64,000 nucleotides of DNA, from assembly GCF_030547245.1 (NCBI RefSeq), contig NZ_JAUOQT010000001.1, positions 62,001 through 126,000 on the forward strand, in the 5' to 3' direction. Shown here piece by piece: positions 55,066-64,000 of the stretch. The DNA is from Oceanihabitans sp. 2_MG-2023. Its GTDB lineage: Bacteria > Bacteroidota > Bacteroidia > Flavobacteriales > Flavobacteriaceae. The first letter of the stretch is position 1, and each line of letters opens with the position of its first letter. The notes beneath the pieces are model-generated. The model ran no database searches and was not told where the DNA came from. It saw only the letters and a program-made list of their open reading frames with translations. The position numbers and the translations under genes are program-made.

Positions 55066-56292
55066 TTATGTTTTTTTTATTAATTCCTCCTCTGTTGTTT
55101 TCAATAACAATTCAAGATCTTCTGTTTTTTTTATTAGTTTGTTTTCTAATTCTTTACGTTGTGATATATCTAGCATCATAGCCGAATAAAAACCAACCTC
55201 TCCTACTTTACAATAACTTAAAGTGAACTCTACTGGGAATTGCTCACCATTTTTACGCAAACAACACATTTTCACGGTAGCCTCCTCTTTTTGATTTTTA
55301 ATCTTATCCACTCCTCTTAGCAATCCTGCAATGTTTTTGTTTCGATACTTTTCAGACATTAACATCGTTAACGAACTACCTATTATTTCCTTTTCAGAAT
55401 AACCAAAAGTTGCTTCTGCTCCTTTATTCCATTCGGTAATACTTCCTTTCTCATCAGCAACGACAACTACACCTATATTGATCGATTGATAAATTTTTCT
55501 GAATTTTTCTTCACTATTTTTAAGCTGATCGCTAACATTTTTAAATTCTGTAACTTCGTTTAAAGCGATCGTTGTAGAAACAATTTCTCCCACCGAATTA
55601 AAATTTGGAGAACTTATTACTGAAAAAAATATTTTTTCACCATCCGTATTCAAATCATGTAATTCAAATTGATGCTTCTTTTTATCTACAAAAACTTTAT
55701 CAATATTATTTTTAAAAGACTGAAAACTGGATGGACTAAAATAGTCGTACACATAAGTGCCTATTAACTCCTGCACCTCCTTTTTACAAAAACTTTTATT
55801 TGTGTTTAAAATTTTACCATACCTACTAACAACAAAAACATTTAAAGGGATTCCTTGCAAAAAACTTTCGTTAACAAGCTCCTGTTTTTTAAGCACCTCT
55901 CTTTCTTTATAATAATTAGTTACATTTTTGTAAAGGCATAAATATTTATAGTTTTTTTCTCCTTTTTTTCTAAATGGTATTATTTCTGTATCTAACCAGA
56001 ATACTCTCCCTGAGCTATTTACATCTGTTAAAACCCCAGACCATTTATTTCCCATTTTAATAGTTCGCCATAAATTTTTATAAAATTCCCCTGTATGAAG
56101 CGGCGATTTTAATAATTCATGTGTTTCCCCAACAAGTCTATATTTTTGGCATTCTAAAATTTCACTAAACGCATCGCTTGCAAATTCAATTCTACCTAAA
56201 GCATCTGTAATAGATACCATAGAACTCCCTATCACGTTTGCCCATACGCTATCATCCATAGAATCCGGCATGTTATATTTAATTGCTTCCAT
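55066..56292 (-). CDS. Multi-PAS protein without an output domain
   Basis: This 408-residue soluble protein has three PAS domains: about 15-125 (DALGRIEFASDAFSEIL), about 145-250 and about 265-385 (GSITEWNKGAEATFGYSEKEIIGSS with a PAC-like end). The last 25 residues (ENKLIKKTEDLELLLKTTEE) are a helix of the kind that normally leads into a histidine kinase, but the protein stops there. Neither other frame continues it, so this is not an obvious frameshift. It overlaps the preceding STAS-like gene by 14 bp. It may act as a partner subunit for a separate kinase. Confidence 0.8.
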   Translation of the reverse strand: MEAIKYNMPDSMDDSVWANVIGSSMVSITDALGRIEFASDAFSEILECQKYRLVGETHELLKSPLHTGEFYKNLWRTIKMGNKWSGVLTDVNSSGRVFWLDTEIIPFRKKGEKNYKYLCLYKNVTNYYKEREVLKKQELVNESFLQGIPLNVFVVSRYGKILNTNKSFCKKEVQELIGTYVYDYFSPSSFQSFKNNIDKVFVDKKKHQFELHDLNTDGEKIFFSVISSPNFNSVGEIVSTTIALNEVTEFKNVSDQLKNSEEKFRKIYQSINIGVVVVADEKGSITEWNKGAEATFGYSEKEIIGSSLTMLMSEKYRNKNIAGLLRGVDKIKNQKEEATVKMCCLRKNGEQFPVEFTLSYCKVGEVGFYSAMMLDISQRKELENKLIKKTEDLELLLKTTEEELIKKT

Positions 56293-56704
56293 AAAAATTA
56301 TTTTTTGTTTCTAGACAATAATCCTTAGCAGATTGTATGTCACCAAATACACTATAAGGATTGATTGGTTTTTGAGTTCTTTTATAAGAAGCTAATCCAA
56401 TTTTTGCACTAATAGTATTAATTACAAAGGCTTCTGAAATTCTTAGCTTAAGTAAGGTTGGAGAATTGGCTATTAAATTTGCTGCTTCTGCAGTAAAAGT
56501 GCCATTAGAATCTCTTACATCAATTAAAAATGGCATTGGTTTATTATTACATAATGCATCAATTGATTTTACAAATAATTTTGCTTCATTTATTTGAAAT
56601 TTATTATTCTTTTTTTTGTTTCTAAATTGGATATGAAGAACATCATTGAAAGTCCAGAATTTTGAGAACCCAATACTAATTATATTTCCCATTTTAATGG
56701 TCAT
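56279..56704 (-). CDS. STAS-like (DUF7793-like) protein
   Basis: This 141-residue soluble protein has PFLIDVRDSNGTFTAEAANLIA, then SEAFVINTISAKIG and a C-terminal helix AKDYCLE. This resembles the SpoIIAA/STAS-like DUF7793 family of small alpha/beta proteins in Bacteroidota. A start at the fifth-codon ATG is also possible. It overlaps both neighbours (11 and 14 bp). It may be an anti-anti-sigma-like partner, but no phospho-serine site is clear. Confidence 0.6.
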   Translation of the reverse strand: MTIKMGNIISIGFSKFWTFNDVLHIQFRNKKKNNKFQINEAKLFVKSIDALCNNKPMPFLIDVRDSNGTFTAEAANLIANSPTLLKLRISEAFVINTISAKIGLASYKRTQKPINPYSVFGDIQSAKDYCLETKNNFYGSN

Positions 56705-57116
56705 AACTTAAAGAATTAAAGGTGGCATAATTTTCATTACAATACGCTATTGCTAAATCTAGATCCCTAAAAATTAAATTTGGCACATTACTATCACTAA
56801 ACAACACATAAAAGGAAAGCAATAGTTTTTGCCTATAGTTTTTTATTAAAAACACTTTAGATAACACCGCACTTTTAATCTTGTAATTGTTTGATATAAT
56901 TTTAAAGAATCTTAAAGAATGTGAACTATTCAATTCTTCGAAATCAAATATCACTGGTAAAAAAGTTCCATTTGAAAGTATTGAGATAGCTTCACAAAAC
57001 ATACTTTCAATGTTTTCTCTTGAATAGTTTAAATTGGAATCCTCAAATAATTTACAATAGATGATGTTTTGGTCGACCCAAAATTTAATGTTATTAATAA
57101 ATATTTCATTTTTCAT
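56694..57116 (-). CDS. STAS-like (DUF7793-like) protein
   Basis: This 140-residue soluble protein is a distant paralogue of the next gene. LPVIFDFEELNSSHSLRFFKI aligns with the DVRD segment of the downstream copy, SAVLSKVFLIKN with its SEAFVIN segment, and LDLAIAYCNEN with its last helix. An AAGGG-like ribosome site lies 8 nt before the ATG, rare in this window. It is first in the three-gene operon behind the sigma-54-type promoter. Confidence 0.6.
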   Translation of the reverse strand: MKNEIFINNIKFWVDQNIIYCKLFEDSNLNYSRENIESMFCEAISILSNGTFLPVIFDFEELNSSHSLRFFKIISNNYKIKSAVLSKVFLIKNYRQKLLLSFYVLFSDSNVPNLIFRDLDLAIAYCNENYATFNSLSYDH

Positions 57117-57140
57117 AATAATCCCTTTGAATATTTGTTT

Positions 57141-57156
57141 TCAATAGGAGTGCCAA
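57141..57156 (-). promoter_or_regulatory. Sigma-54-type promoter of the STAS/PAS operon
   Basis: The minus strand reads TTGGCACTCCTATTGA. It has the -24 GG in TTGGCAC and a -12 G at the correct 10-nt spacing (consensus TTGC; here TTGA). It lies 25 bp upstream of the start at 57116. The -12 element is one base off the usual GC. Confidence 0.6.
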
Positions 57157-57250
57157 AAGATGCTTTTTATATAAAACAAATCCCAAAAACCTCAAAATCA
57201 AACAACTACATTTTATCAAGTAGTTTTATCCAAAAAATAAAAAATCGAAA

Positions 57251-57300
57251 TACCGTGACTTGCAGTAACAAAATACATGAATTGACGGTATTCCGTCAAT
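57251..57300. promoter_or_regulatory. Palindromic activator site upstream of the sigma-54 promoter
   Basis: ATTGACGGTATTCCGTCAAT (57281-57300) has 8-bp perfect arms. A half-site TACCGTGACT lies at 57251-57260. Both are about 100-150 bp upstream of the sigma-54-type promoter, the usual position of enhancer sites for AAA+ activators. A third related site is at 57707-57726. Confidence 0.6.
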
Positions 57301-57393
57301 TTAAAACACCAATCCATAAACAATTCGCTATATGCTTTATATTAATATTTAAGGAAAAAGGTTAAAGACGAACCTAATAAACACCAACTAGTT

Positions 57394-57594
57394 TTATCTC
57401 CAAATTGCTATATAGTCATTTGGTTCTAATTCGCCTGCCTCAGAAATAGTATTACTAGTAATATCTGCCAAAAATTTAGCACACGTTAATGCATTTGTTG
57501 CACTTAATGTAGTGGACCTATTTTCTAATAAAAAAACACAGTAGTTAATACTTTGGGAGTAGCTCCACGATCTAAAAATAAGGGTTTGAAGTAA
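57394..57594 (-). pseudogene. C-terminal remnant of an unknown protein
   Basis: An open 66-codon frame with no start reads ...FRSWSYSQSINYCVFLLENR, then STTLSATNALTCAKFLADIT and a tail ending ELEPNDYIAIWR-stop. The composition is strongly protein-like. Upstream in frame is a stop, and the region before it holds no matching frame. It looks like the end of a gene whose 5' part was deleted. I do not recognise the family. Confidence 0.45.
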
Positions 57595-57706
57595 TTAATA
57601 AAATTCGTATATTATTTATTATTGATCCCCGTAGTTTATGAGAGGTTTTAAATTTTTATATTTACAAAAGACAGCTGTATAGCGAATTCGTATTACAAAA
57701 AGAAAC

Positions 57707-57726
57707 AATTGACGGTATACCGTTAC
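57707..57726. promoter_or_regulatory. Second palindromic site, over the regulator's stop codon
   Basis: AATTGACGGTATACCGTTAC shares the GACGGTAT-CCGT core with the site at 57281-57300. It overlaps the stop codon (57723-57725) of the sigma-54 activator gene, which is unusual for an operator. Confidence 0.45.
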
Positions 57727-60700
57727 TTCCTTATACTCTTGGATATATTTAATTTAGTCATTCTATCTCGTAATGTACTAGCTTTTAAACCTAAGATTTC
57801 TGACGCTCCGTTTTTACCACTAATTTTCCAATTACATTGCTCTAGCACTTGTAAGATATGATTGCGCTGTACAGAATTTAAAGTTAAATCTTTATCATGA
57901 ATTGACTTTACCTTTTGAGTAGAAGACTCAAAACCAGGAATCACTAAAGTATCTTTTGTTGAAAGTATTAAAGATCTTTCAATTAAGTATTCTAATTCTC
58001 TAATATTGCCTGGCCAATCATAAGCTTTTAATTGACTCATAGCATCGTCTGTAATATATTTAATGCTTTTTCCATATGCTTTATTAAATTTATCTACAAA
58101 ATGCTCTACCAATAAGGGGATATCTTCTTTTCTATTTCTTAAGGAAGGAACTTGTACAGGAAACACATTAAGTCTAAAATACAAATCTTCTCTAAATTGC
58201 TTTTTCTCAATTTCTTTTTTAAGATCTCGATTTGTTGCAGCTATAACTCTAACATCAAGCTTTTTTGAACCTGAAACACTTCCAACTACTTCAATCTCTC
58301 CTTCTTGAAGGAATCTTAATATTTTTGGTTGCATATCTAATGGCAGCTCGCCTATTTCATCTAAAAATAAAGTCCCTTTATCTGCTAATTCAAATTTCCC
58401 TATTTTATCTTTCACTGCTCCAGTAAAGGAGCCTTTTTTATGACCAAACAATTCACTTTCAATTAACTCTCTAGGTATCGCAGAACAATTTACTTTTATT
58501 AATGGTTTATTATTTCGCAAACTAGTATTGTGTATTGCTCTAGCTAAAAGTTCTTTTCCTGTTCCAGATTCGCCTAACAATAATACTGTGGCTATGGTTG
58601 GTGCTACTTTTTCAACTTCGGTTAGTACGTTACTAAACACCTCACTTCCATAAACCATTTCCTCATAGTTAAACACTAAATCTAACTCATTTCTTAAGTA
58701 AACATTTTCTTGTTCTAATTGGTCTCTTAACGTATTTAACTCTTTGTTTGCTTCTGTAAGTTTTTGGTTGGTTAATGTTATTTTATTTTCTGCCAAAGTC
58801 CTTTCACTACTTTCCACCATTAAAGACACAATACTAGCAATTGAATTTGCAAAACTCTCTTCTTCTACTGAAAAGACTCTTTTTGGCCTAGTACACTCAA
58901 AACTTATTACTCCATAATTATTACTCCTTCCATAAATTATGACATCGATTCTAGAAGTAATTTTATTAGGAATTAAGAACTCTTTAGCGAATTCTTTAGT
59001 AATTGGATCATTAAGAACATCTGTAATATTTATACTTGTGTTTTCTTCTAATGCTTTAAAATAGTTTGGATACTCTTTATTATTAATTTCCAACTGTTCC
59101 CGCTCTAAAATATCATCTACATAATTATAAAAAACTTTACTTAATAATTCTGTATTATTATTTTTATATTTCCAAATAGTAACTAAAGCTGCATCTAATG
59201 TTTTTGCTGCTGTTGTTGCAATCTTTTTTAAGGAATCATTAAAATCTTCACCAATAAGGTTTGCTAGCTCAATTATGGTATTTTTTCTTTGATCGGAACG
59301 TATAATATTTTGTTTTAAAACATTTTCAGCTTCTACTCTTAAGGTTATATCTGTAATTGTTGAAAAATATGCTATTACTTCCCCATCATTATTAGTAATA
59401 ACTGAAGGTTTTAAAATACATGGAAATCTTTCACCATTTTTACGCATGAAGACAAAATTGGCAGTAACACCCAATCCTTTAAGGGGAGAGTTAAATTTGT
59501 TATAAATATAATCTAACTCTTCTGGTGGCCAATAAGGAAAAGGCGCCTTTATTCCTAAAAGTTCTTCTTCTGAAAACCCCGTCATTTCACATAAAGCAGG
59601 GTTCACTTTTATATGCACACCGTTTAAATCTACTACCGACAACCCTTCTCGCAAAGAGGTAACCAGTTTATCTGAAAATTCTTTTTCCGATTTTAATTCA
59701 TTTTCTGCTGCTTTTCGTTCTGCGCTTTCTACCATTAAGGAAACTAAATTAGCCAGAGAAGTTGCAAACTCCTCTTCATCTCCAGTCCATACTCGTTTAG
59801 ATTCAATATGCTCAAAACATAAAACACCATACAAATCATTAGAAACTTGAATAGCAACATCTAACATAGAAGTAATTCCTAACGGCAACAGGTAGTTTTC
59901 TTTAAAGGCTTTTGTAATATTATTAGTAAAAGTGTCATTAATACTTATTGTTTTATTTTTAATTATTGATTCAAAATAAACAGGGTTCTCTTCTTTTTTA
60001 AGTACTACTCCACTTTCATAGGTTTGACTTTTTAAATCAAATAATCCATCACATAGTATTTCATTTTTCTTATTATTAAATTTCCAAACACTAACTCTTC
60101 CAACATTTAATGTTTTAGCAGATAGTTTTGTAAGTTCTTTTAAAGCAACTTTATAATCGGATCCTACAAAATTTGCTAATTCTAAAATTACATTTTTCCT
60201 TTCAATGGATTTTTTTGCTCTTTCTTTAAGTGTATCTTTAAGTTTTTCTTCTTCAGACACATCTTTAACCGTTGCAAATATTGCGATAACCTCATTACTA
60301 TCGTTTTTAATAGTACCTGCCAAAAAAGAGGCATGAAATTTTTCTCCATTTTTTCTAATAAACTCTAATTGAAAAGAAGGCGCTTGGTCTTTAGTTACCA
60401 ATGCTTTAATTTCTTGCATTATTTCAAAGTCTTCTGGTTTTGCAAATGGATATGGTAATTCCAGACCTATAAGTTCTTCTTCTGAATAACCTAAAATCGA
60501 ACAAAAAGATTCGTTTACTTTAACAATTTTACCCAACATATCTAGCATGAGCAAGCCTTCTTGCATAGAGGTAATTAGCTTATCATTAAACTCTTTTGCT
60601 AGCTTTAAATCGATCTCTGCTTTTCTTCGTTCTGTAATATCTTGTACTGTAGAAAAATTTGCAATTTTCTCTCCATCTTCTCCGTATACGCTTGAAATTT

Positions 60701-63125
60701 GGACGTCTACTAGAAAACGCTCTCCATTTTTACGCATGTACGTATTTTCGTAATTACTTTTATTTTTACCGGATAATAAGAGTTTATAATTTGCATCATT
60801 TTTCTTTTTTAGCTCTGGTGGAGAATATGGAAAAGGGCGTTTAACACCAAGTAATTCAGACTCTGAAAAACCAGTCATTTCACAAAATGCTGGATTTACA
60901 CTAATAATTTCAGAGTTTAAATTTATAGCAACTAAACCTTCATGCATGGACTGTAGAAGGTTTGATGAAAAGTCATTTGCTATTTTTAAATCTATTTCTG
61001 CTTTTTTACGATCTGTAATATCCTGAATAGTACCCACAAAATTAGTTGGCACTTTATCTTTATAGATTATTACACCTAAAGCATGAACCCATTTTAATTC
61101 TTTTTCATCAAAGGTTATAATTCTATACTCTAAATCAAATTTTTGAGTGTTTTTTTGGCTTTCTAGCATGTTTTGCTTTACAAGTAATCGATCTTCTGGA
61201 TGTACTATAGATTGCCAACGAGAAAAACTTATTTTTTTATTAACTTCTACACCTATTATTTCGTTAAAAACAGAAGATGAACTTGCTATTTTATTGACTA
61301 AGTCTAAATCAAAACTCCCTATCTTTGCTATTTTTTGGGCTACTAATAAGGATTTTTCACTTTCTCGAATTTTAATTTCTGCATGCTTACGACTGGTTAC
61401 GTCTTGCATGGTACCAATTAATTTTATTGGCTTTGAGTCTTCATCAAAAAGGAGTTCTCCAATGCCATGAATCCAAAGTACTTTTTTTGTCTTTTGATTT
61501 ATAATTCTATACTCCCTATCATATTTTATTCTATTAACAATGCCGTTTTCGAAATAGTGAAGCATATCTTCTCTTTCGTCTGGATGAATAAGGCTAACCC
61601 AGTTTTCAATTGTTTTTAGAAAGGATTTATCGATACCAAAAATGCTATCTAAAACAGTAGAACCTTCCCAAGTCATTTCATTTAAATCTATTATATAAGA
61701 TCCAATATTTGCTACTATTTGAGATTGCCTCAAACTATATTCGCTTTCTAAAAGTTTTTGTTCGGCTTTTTTTCGTTCTGTGATGTTACGAGCAATGGAT
61801 AATATTTTATCGTCTTTTTGTTTTTTTGCTGAGATTTCAACATCTAGAATGTTTCCATTTTTGCAAATTAATTGTCTTTCAAAAACTACAGATTCACCTT
61901 CAATAATTCTTTTTTGAATCTCGGGCTTTTGCACAATACTACCGATAAGGAAATCTTGGAGTTTAAATTTTGAAAATTCTTTTAAAGTATACCCTAATAT
62001 CGAATAGGTTGCCTTATTAAATGCATATATAGTACCATCAAAAGTATAACTAATAATTGCATCACTAGCTTGATCTACTAATGCTTTGTATGATTCGTCT
62101 TTCTCTTTTATTTCTTTAACTCTAATAAACTTTTCTATAGCAACCTTAACCAAGTTTGCAGAAAAACTAAGCTCTCTTATTTCTTCTAAAGAGGGTGTAT
62201 TTACCGATTTACTATAAATTGCAAAAGTACCTAAAACCACATTATCTTCAGATAAAATAGGGATGGACCAACAGGATTTTAAATTACATTTAGTGGCAAT
62301 ACCTCTATAGTCTTTCCATAACTTACTAGTTGTTATATCGGAAACTATTACTGCTTTTTTTAAAAATGCTGATGTACCGCAAGACCCTACATTATTTCCA
62401 ATAACAACTTTCTGAATTGCTAAATTATATTCTTTAGGGAGAGATGGCGCACACTCTAAGGTAAGATGTATGCCGTCTTCTTGCAATAAACTAATGGATC
62501 CATAATAGTCTGGATGGATAGATTCGTAATTTAAAAGCAAGCGTTCAAAAACTTTATTTAATGGCGTATTAATTACAATTAAATCTAGTATTTCATTTTT
62601 ATGCACTAATAATTGTTCTGCTCTCTCTCTTACTACAACTTCTTTCTCAAGATCTAAATTTTTATGTTCTAACTTACTAATTAAGCGTTTACTATATAGT
62701 TTTAAAACTTCTTCTTCTGTAAATTTTATTTTTTTATTTTCTTTTTGAACAGGTGTGTCTTGAGAAAAAACTTCTTCAATTACAGAAACTATTTTGTTTT
62801 GATCTGTTGGTTTTCTTAAAAAATGAACTGCTCCAAGTTTGAGTGCTAAATCTTCATCTAATTTTTCGGTATATGTGGATGTATAGAAAACAAAAGGAAT
62901 GTTTTTAAATTTTTTATCTTGTTTACAGGCTTGGCAAAACATATAACCATCCATGATAGGCATCAAAATATCTGAAACAATTAAATCTATGTTATTTTCT
63001 TCTAATTTCACTAATCCTTCTTTACCGTCTTTTGCTTCTATAACGATATAATTAGCTTCTTCAAGTATAACTCTTAATAGATAAAGATTTTCATAAGTAT
63101 CATCTACTATTAATATTGTTTTCAT
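57723..63125 (-). CDS. Giant sigma-54-dependent regulator: receiver, 3 GAF, 6 PAS, AAA+, Fis-type HTH
   Basis: This 1800-residue cytoplasmic activator begins with a receiver (about 1-120) whose phospho-acceptor is Asp52 (SDILMP), plus Asp8/Asp9. A GAF (about 180-335) and five PAS domains (about 345-960) follow, several with PAC segments. Then come GAF (about 970-1125), PAS (about 1135-1255), GAF (about 1260-1425) and a coiled coil. The AAA+ domain has Walker A GESGTGKE (1518-1525), GSFTGA (1565-1570, variant of GAFTGA) and Walker B LFLDEIGE (Asp1589). A Fis-type HTH (about 1749-1800, [17 protein letters not shown]) ends the protein. It follows a CheY-like gene by 7 bp. Confidence 0.9.
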   Translation of the reverse strand: MKTILIVDDTYENLYLLRVILEEANYIVIEAKDGKEGLVKLEENNIDLIVSDILMPIMDGYMFCQACKQDKKFKNIPFVFYTSTYTEKLDEDLALKLGAVHFLRKPTDQNKIVSVIEEVFSQDTPVQKENKKIKFTEEEVLKLYSKRLISKLEHKNLDLEKEVVVRERAEQLLVHKNEILDLIVINTPLNKVFERLLLNYESIHPDYYGSISLLQEDGIHLTLECAPSLPKEYNLAIQKVVIGNNVGSCGTSAFLKKAVIVSDITTSKLWKDYRGIATKCNLKSCWSIPILSEDNVVLGTFAIYSKSVNTPSLEEIRELSFSANLVKVAIEKFIRVKEIKEKDESYKALVDQASDAIISYTFDGTIYAFNKATYSILGYTLKEFSKFKLQDFLIGSIVQKPEIQKRIIEGESVVFERQLICKNGNILDVEISAKKQKDDKILSIARNITERKKAEQKLLESEYSLRQSQIVANIGSYIIDLNEMTWEGSTVLDSIFGIDKSFLKTIENWVSLIHPDEREDMLHYFENGIVNRIKYDREYRIINQKTKKVLWIHGIGELLFDEDSKPIKLIGTMQDVTSRKHAEIKIRESEKSLLVAQKIAKIGSFDLDLVNKIASSSSVFNEIIGVEVNKKISFSRWQSIVHPEDRLLVKQNMLESQKNTQKFDLEYRIITFDEKELKWVHALGVIIYKDKVPTNFVGTIQDITDRKKAEIDLKIANDFSSNLLQSMHEGLVAINLNSEIISVNPAFCEMTGFSESELLGVKRPFPYSPPELKKKNDANYKLLLSGKNKSNYENTYMRKNGERFLVDVQISSVYGEDGEKIANFSTVQDITERRKAEIDLKLAKEFNDKLITSMQEGLLMLDMLGKIVKVNESFCSILGYSEEELIGLELPYPFAKPEDFEIMQEIKALVTKDQAPSFQLEFIRKNGEKFHASFLAGTIKNDSNEVIAIFATVKDVSEEEKLKDTLKERAKKSIERKNVILELANFVGSDYKVALKELTKLSAKTLNVGRVSVWKFNNKKNEILCDGLFDLKSQTYESGVVLKKEENPVYFESIIKNKTISINDTFTNNITKAFKENYLLPLGITSMLDVAIQVSNDLYGVLCFEHIESKRVWTGDEEEFATSLANLVSLMVESAERKAAENELKSEKEFSDKLVTSLREGLSVVDLNGVHIKVNPALCEMTGFSEEELLGIKAPFPYWPPEELDYIYNKFNSPLKGLGVTANFVFMRKNGERFPCILKPSVITNNDGEVIAYFSTITDITLRVEAENVLKQNIIRSDQRKNTIIELANLIGEDFNDSLKKIATTAAKTLDAALVTIWKYKNNNTELLSKVFYNYVDDILEREQLEINNKEYPNYFKALEENTSINITDVLNDPITKEFAKEFLIPNKITSRIDVIIYGRSNNYGVISFECTRPKRVFSVEEESFANSIASIVSLMVESSERTLAENKITLTNQKLTEANKELNTLRDQLEQENVYLRNELDLVFNYEEMVYGSEVFSNVLTEVEKVAPTIATVLLLGESGTGKELLARAIHNTSLRNNKPLIKVNCSAIPRELIESELFGHKKGSFTGAVKDKIGKFELADKGTLFLDEIGELPLDMQPKILRFLQEGEIEVVGSVSGSKKLDVRVIAATNRDLKKEIEKKQFREDLYFRLNVFPVQVPSLRNRKEDIPLLVEHFVDKFNKAYGKSIKYITDDAMSQLKAYDWPGNIRELEYLIERSLILSTKDTLVIPGFESSTQKVKSIHDKDLTLNSVQRNHILQVLEQCNWKISGKNGASEILGLKASTLRDRMTKLNISKSIRK

Positions 63126-63132
63126 GGCTTTA

Positions 63133-63501
63133 TTATGCTTTATATATAGTTTCCATTTGTTTTACAAAAGTGTCGGGGTTTACAGGTTTTTCTATATAAC
63201 CATTAGCACCAGCTTCTATTGCTTTTTCTTTATCTCCTCCCATAGCGTAGGAGGTTACCGCAATAATAACGGTATTTTTTGGCAGACCGTTATTTCTTAA
63301 TTTGCTACAAATCTCATAACCATCCATGTCTGGAAGCTGTATATCAATTAGTATAATTTCAGGGTGATTTTCATGAGCCAAGTCTAAGCCATCTATACCG
63401 TTATAAGCCTTAAGCACCTTATAATTACTATTCTCTAACAAGTACGACAACATATACATGTTTTGTGGGTTATCTTCAATTATTAGAATAACAGGTTTCA
63501 T
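63133..63501 (-). CDS. Single-domain CheY-like response regulator
   Basis: This 122-residue receiver-only protein has Glu9-Asp10, phospho-acceptor Asp53 (ILIDIQLPDMDGYE), Thr/Ser in VTSYAMGG and the conserved lysine in YIEKPVNPD. Without an output domain it would relay phosphate between kinases or bind a partner. It is placed between a histidine kinase gene and the giant activator gene, suggesting one phosphorelay. Confidence 0.92.
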   Translation of the reverse strand: MKPVILIIEDNPQNMYMLSYLLENSNYKVLKAYNGIDGLDLAHENHPEIILIDIQLPDMDGYEICSKLRNNGLPKNTVIIAVTSYAMGGDKEKAIEAGANGYIEKPVNPDTFVKQMETIYKA

Positions 63502-63591
63502 CTTTTAAGTATATACAATTTAGTTTTTCTAAGTTAATTAATAAATATATTAAATTAGCATCAATAAATTATAACATATTTTTATTTAGTA

Positions 63592-64000
63592 TTATATTTT
63601 GTTGGGATACTCTAACGGTAGTTTAAATGTAAAATTACTCCCTTTACCTAATTCACTTATTACTTGAATGGTACCGCCTAGTTTTTCTATTAAACTTTTA
63701 CAAATAGCAAGCCCTAAACCCGTACCTTCATGTTTTCTACTAAGCCCACTTTCTAGCTGAATAAAGGGTTCAAATAATTTACCTATGTCTTTTTCACCAA
63801 CCCCTATTCCTTGGTCTATTACTTGAGTAATTAATATTTTATCCTTAATATTTACTTTAATATTAATTATTCCTTGTGAAGAGAATTTAATCGCATTAGA
63901 CAATAGGTTTAGTAATATTTGTTCCACCCGCCTTTCGTCACTTTCTATTATAATATCTAGATTAGAAATTTGCGTTCTAATTTCAAGCCCTTTATTGGTT
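63592..64000 (-). CDS. Sensor histidine kinase, C-terminal part (start outside window)
   Basis: The frame is open to the window edge, so about 135 C-terminal residues are visible. ESDERRVEQILLNLLSNAIKFS is the N box of the HATPase domain. DQGIGVGEKDIGKLFEPF and HEGTGLGLAICKSLIEKLGG are the G boxes. The codon at 63925-63927 is GTG (valine in the RRVEQ motif), not a start. It lies 90 bp upstream of the CheY-like gene and is its likely kinase. Confidence 0.9.
   Translation of the reverse strand, partial: TNKGLEIRTQISNLDIIIESDERRVEQILLNLLSNAIKFSSQGIINIKVNIKDKILITQVIDQGIGVGEKDIGKLFEPFIQLESGLSRKHEGTGLGLAICKSLIEKLGGTIQVISELGKGSNFTFKLPLEYPNKI

Noticed and set aside
55060-55110. Frameshift that would extend the PAS protein into a kinase
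   Set aside because: Reading the other frames past the A-rich tract gives stops within about 15 codons and no kinase motifs.
57069-57365. 98-codon plus-strand frame across the sigma-54 promoter
   Set aside because: It begins inside a real gene on the other strand and covers the promoter and palindrome; composition is not protein-like.

Overview
The window comes from an AT-rich Gram-negative member of the Bacteroidota, most likely family Flavobacteriaceae. The evidence is Bacteroidota-type promoters (TAnnTTTG -7 boxes), few Shine-Dalgarno sites, type IX secretion sorting tails, BspA-like leucine-rich repeat proteins, the flavobacterial dcw gene order, and a degradative-type HMG-CoA reductase next to a GYDIA-family GHMP kinase. 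Most of the left part (about 1-37 kb) is core chromosome; the right part (about 37-64 kb) is accessory and regulatory.

Left part. Bases 1-8643 hold a cell-wall and division (dcw) cluster on the minus strand, read mraZ-rsmH-ftsL-ftsI-murE-mraY-murD-ftsW, with ftsW cut by the window edge. An MraZ-type operator of three 10-bp repeats lies over its promoter. Bases 8.9-11.2 kb (plus) hold an alpha/beta hydrolase, engB and a PfpI-like lipoprotein. An orphan peptide-type ABC permease and a tail-specific protease follow on the minus strand. surE, a small membrane protein, lpxB, an NlpC/P60 lipoprotein and comEC follow on the plus strand. Next come a periplasmic thioredoxin-like protein and a peptide-use operon of a DPP-IV peptidase and two POT transporters (19.6-26 kb, minus). 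The mevalonate pair (HMG-CoA reductase and GHMP kinase) and a membrane protein are at 26.2-29.2 kb. Bases 29.4-37.1 kb hold a minus-strand envelope run: coaX, an outer-membrane protein, a TPR protein, lptC, a small membrane protein, a CorC/HlyC-type protein and a PpiD-like foldase.

tRNA-Phe and its island. tRNA-Phe lies at 37288-37363. Its last 19 bp recur exactly at 46058-46076, next to a second strong terminator. The DNA between looks like an integrated island that has lost its integrase. It carries two secreted proteins (one with a type IX sorting tail, one a large BspA-like repeat protein) and two regulators: a TPR-transmembrane-LuxR protein and an unusual alpha/beta-hydrolase / degenerate class III cyclase / AraC fusion. 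A decayed gene sits just beyond the right repeat.

Right part (46.9-64 kb, all minus strand). It holds a surface protein with YadA-head-like 14-residue repeats and an S74 chaperone end, a second BspA-like type IX substrate, a lipoprotein, and a LytS/LytT-like pair with TPR sensing. A three-gene operon of two STAS-like proteins and a multi-PAS protein follows. Then comes a phosphorelay region: a partial histidine kinase, a CheY-like regulator, and an 1800-residue regulator (receiver, 3 GAF, 6 PAS, sigma-54 AAA+, Fis-type HTH). The 606-bp gap between the STAS/PAS operon and the giant regulator holds a sigma-54-type promoter, a 20-bp palindrome upstream of it and a related palindrome at the regulator's stop codon. 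This suggests the giant regulator directly activates the STAS/PAS operon. All functions are inferred from sequence alone.
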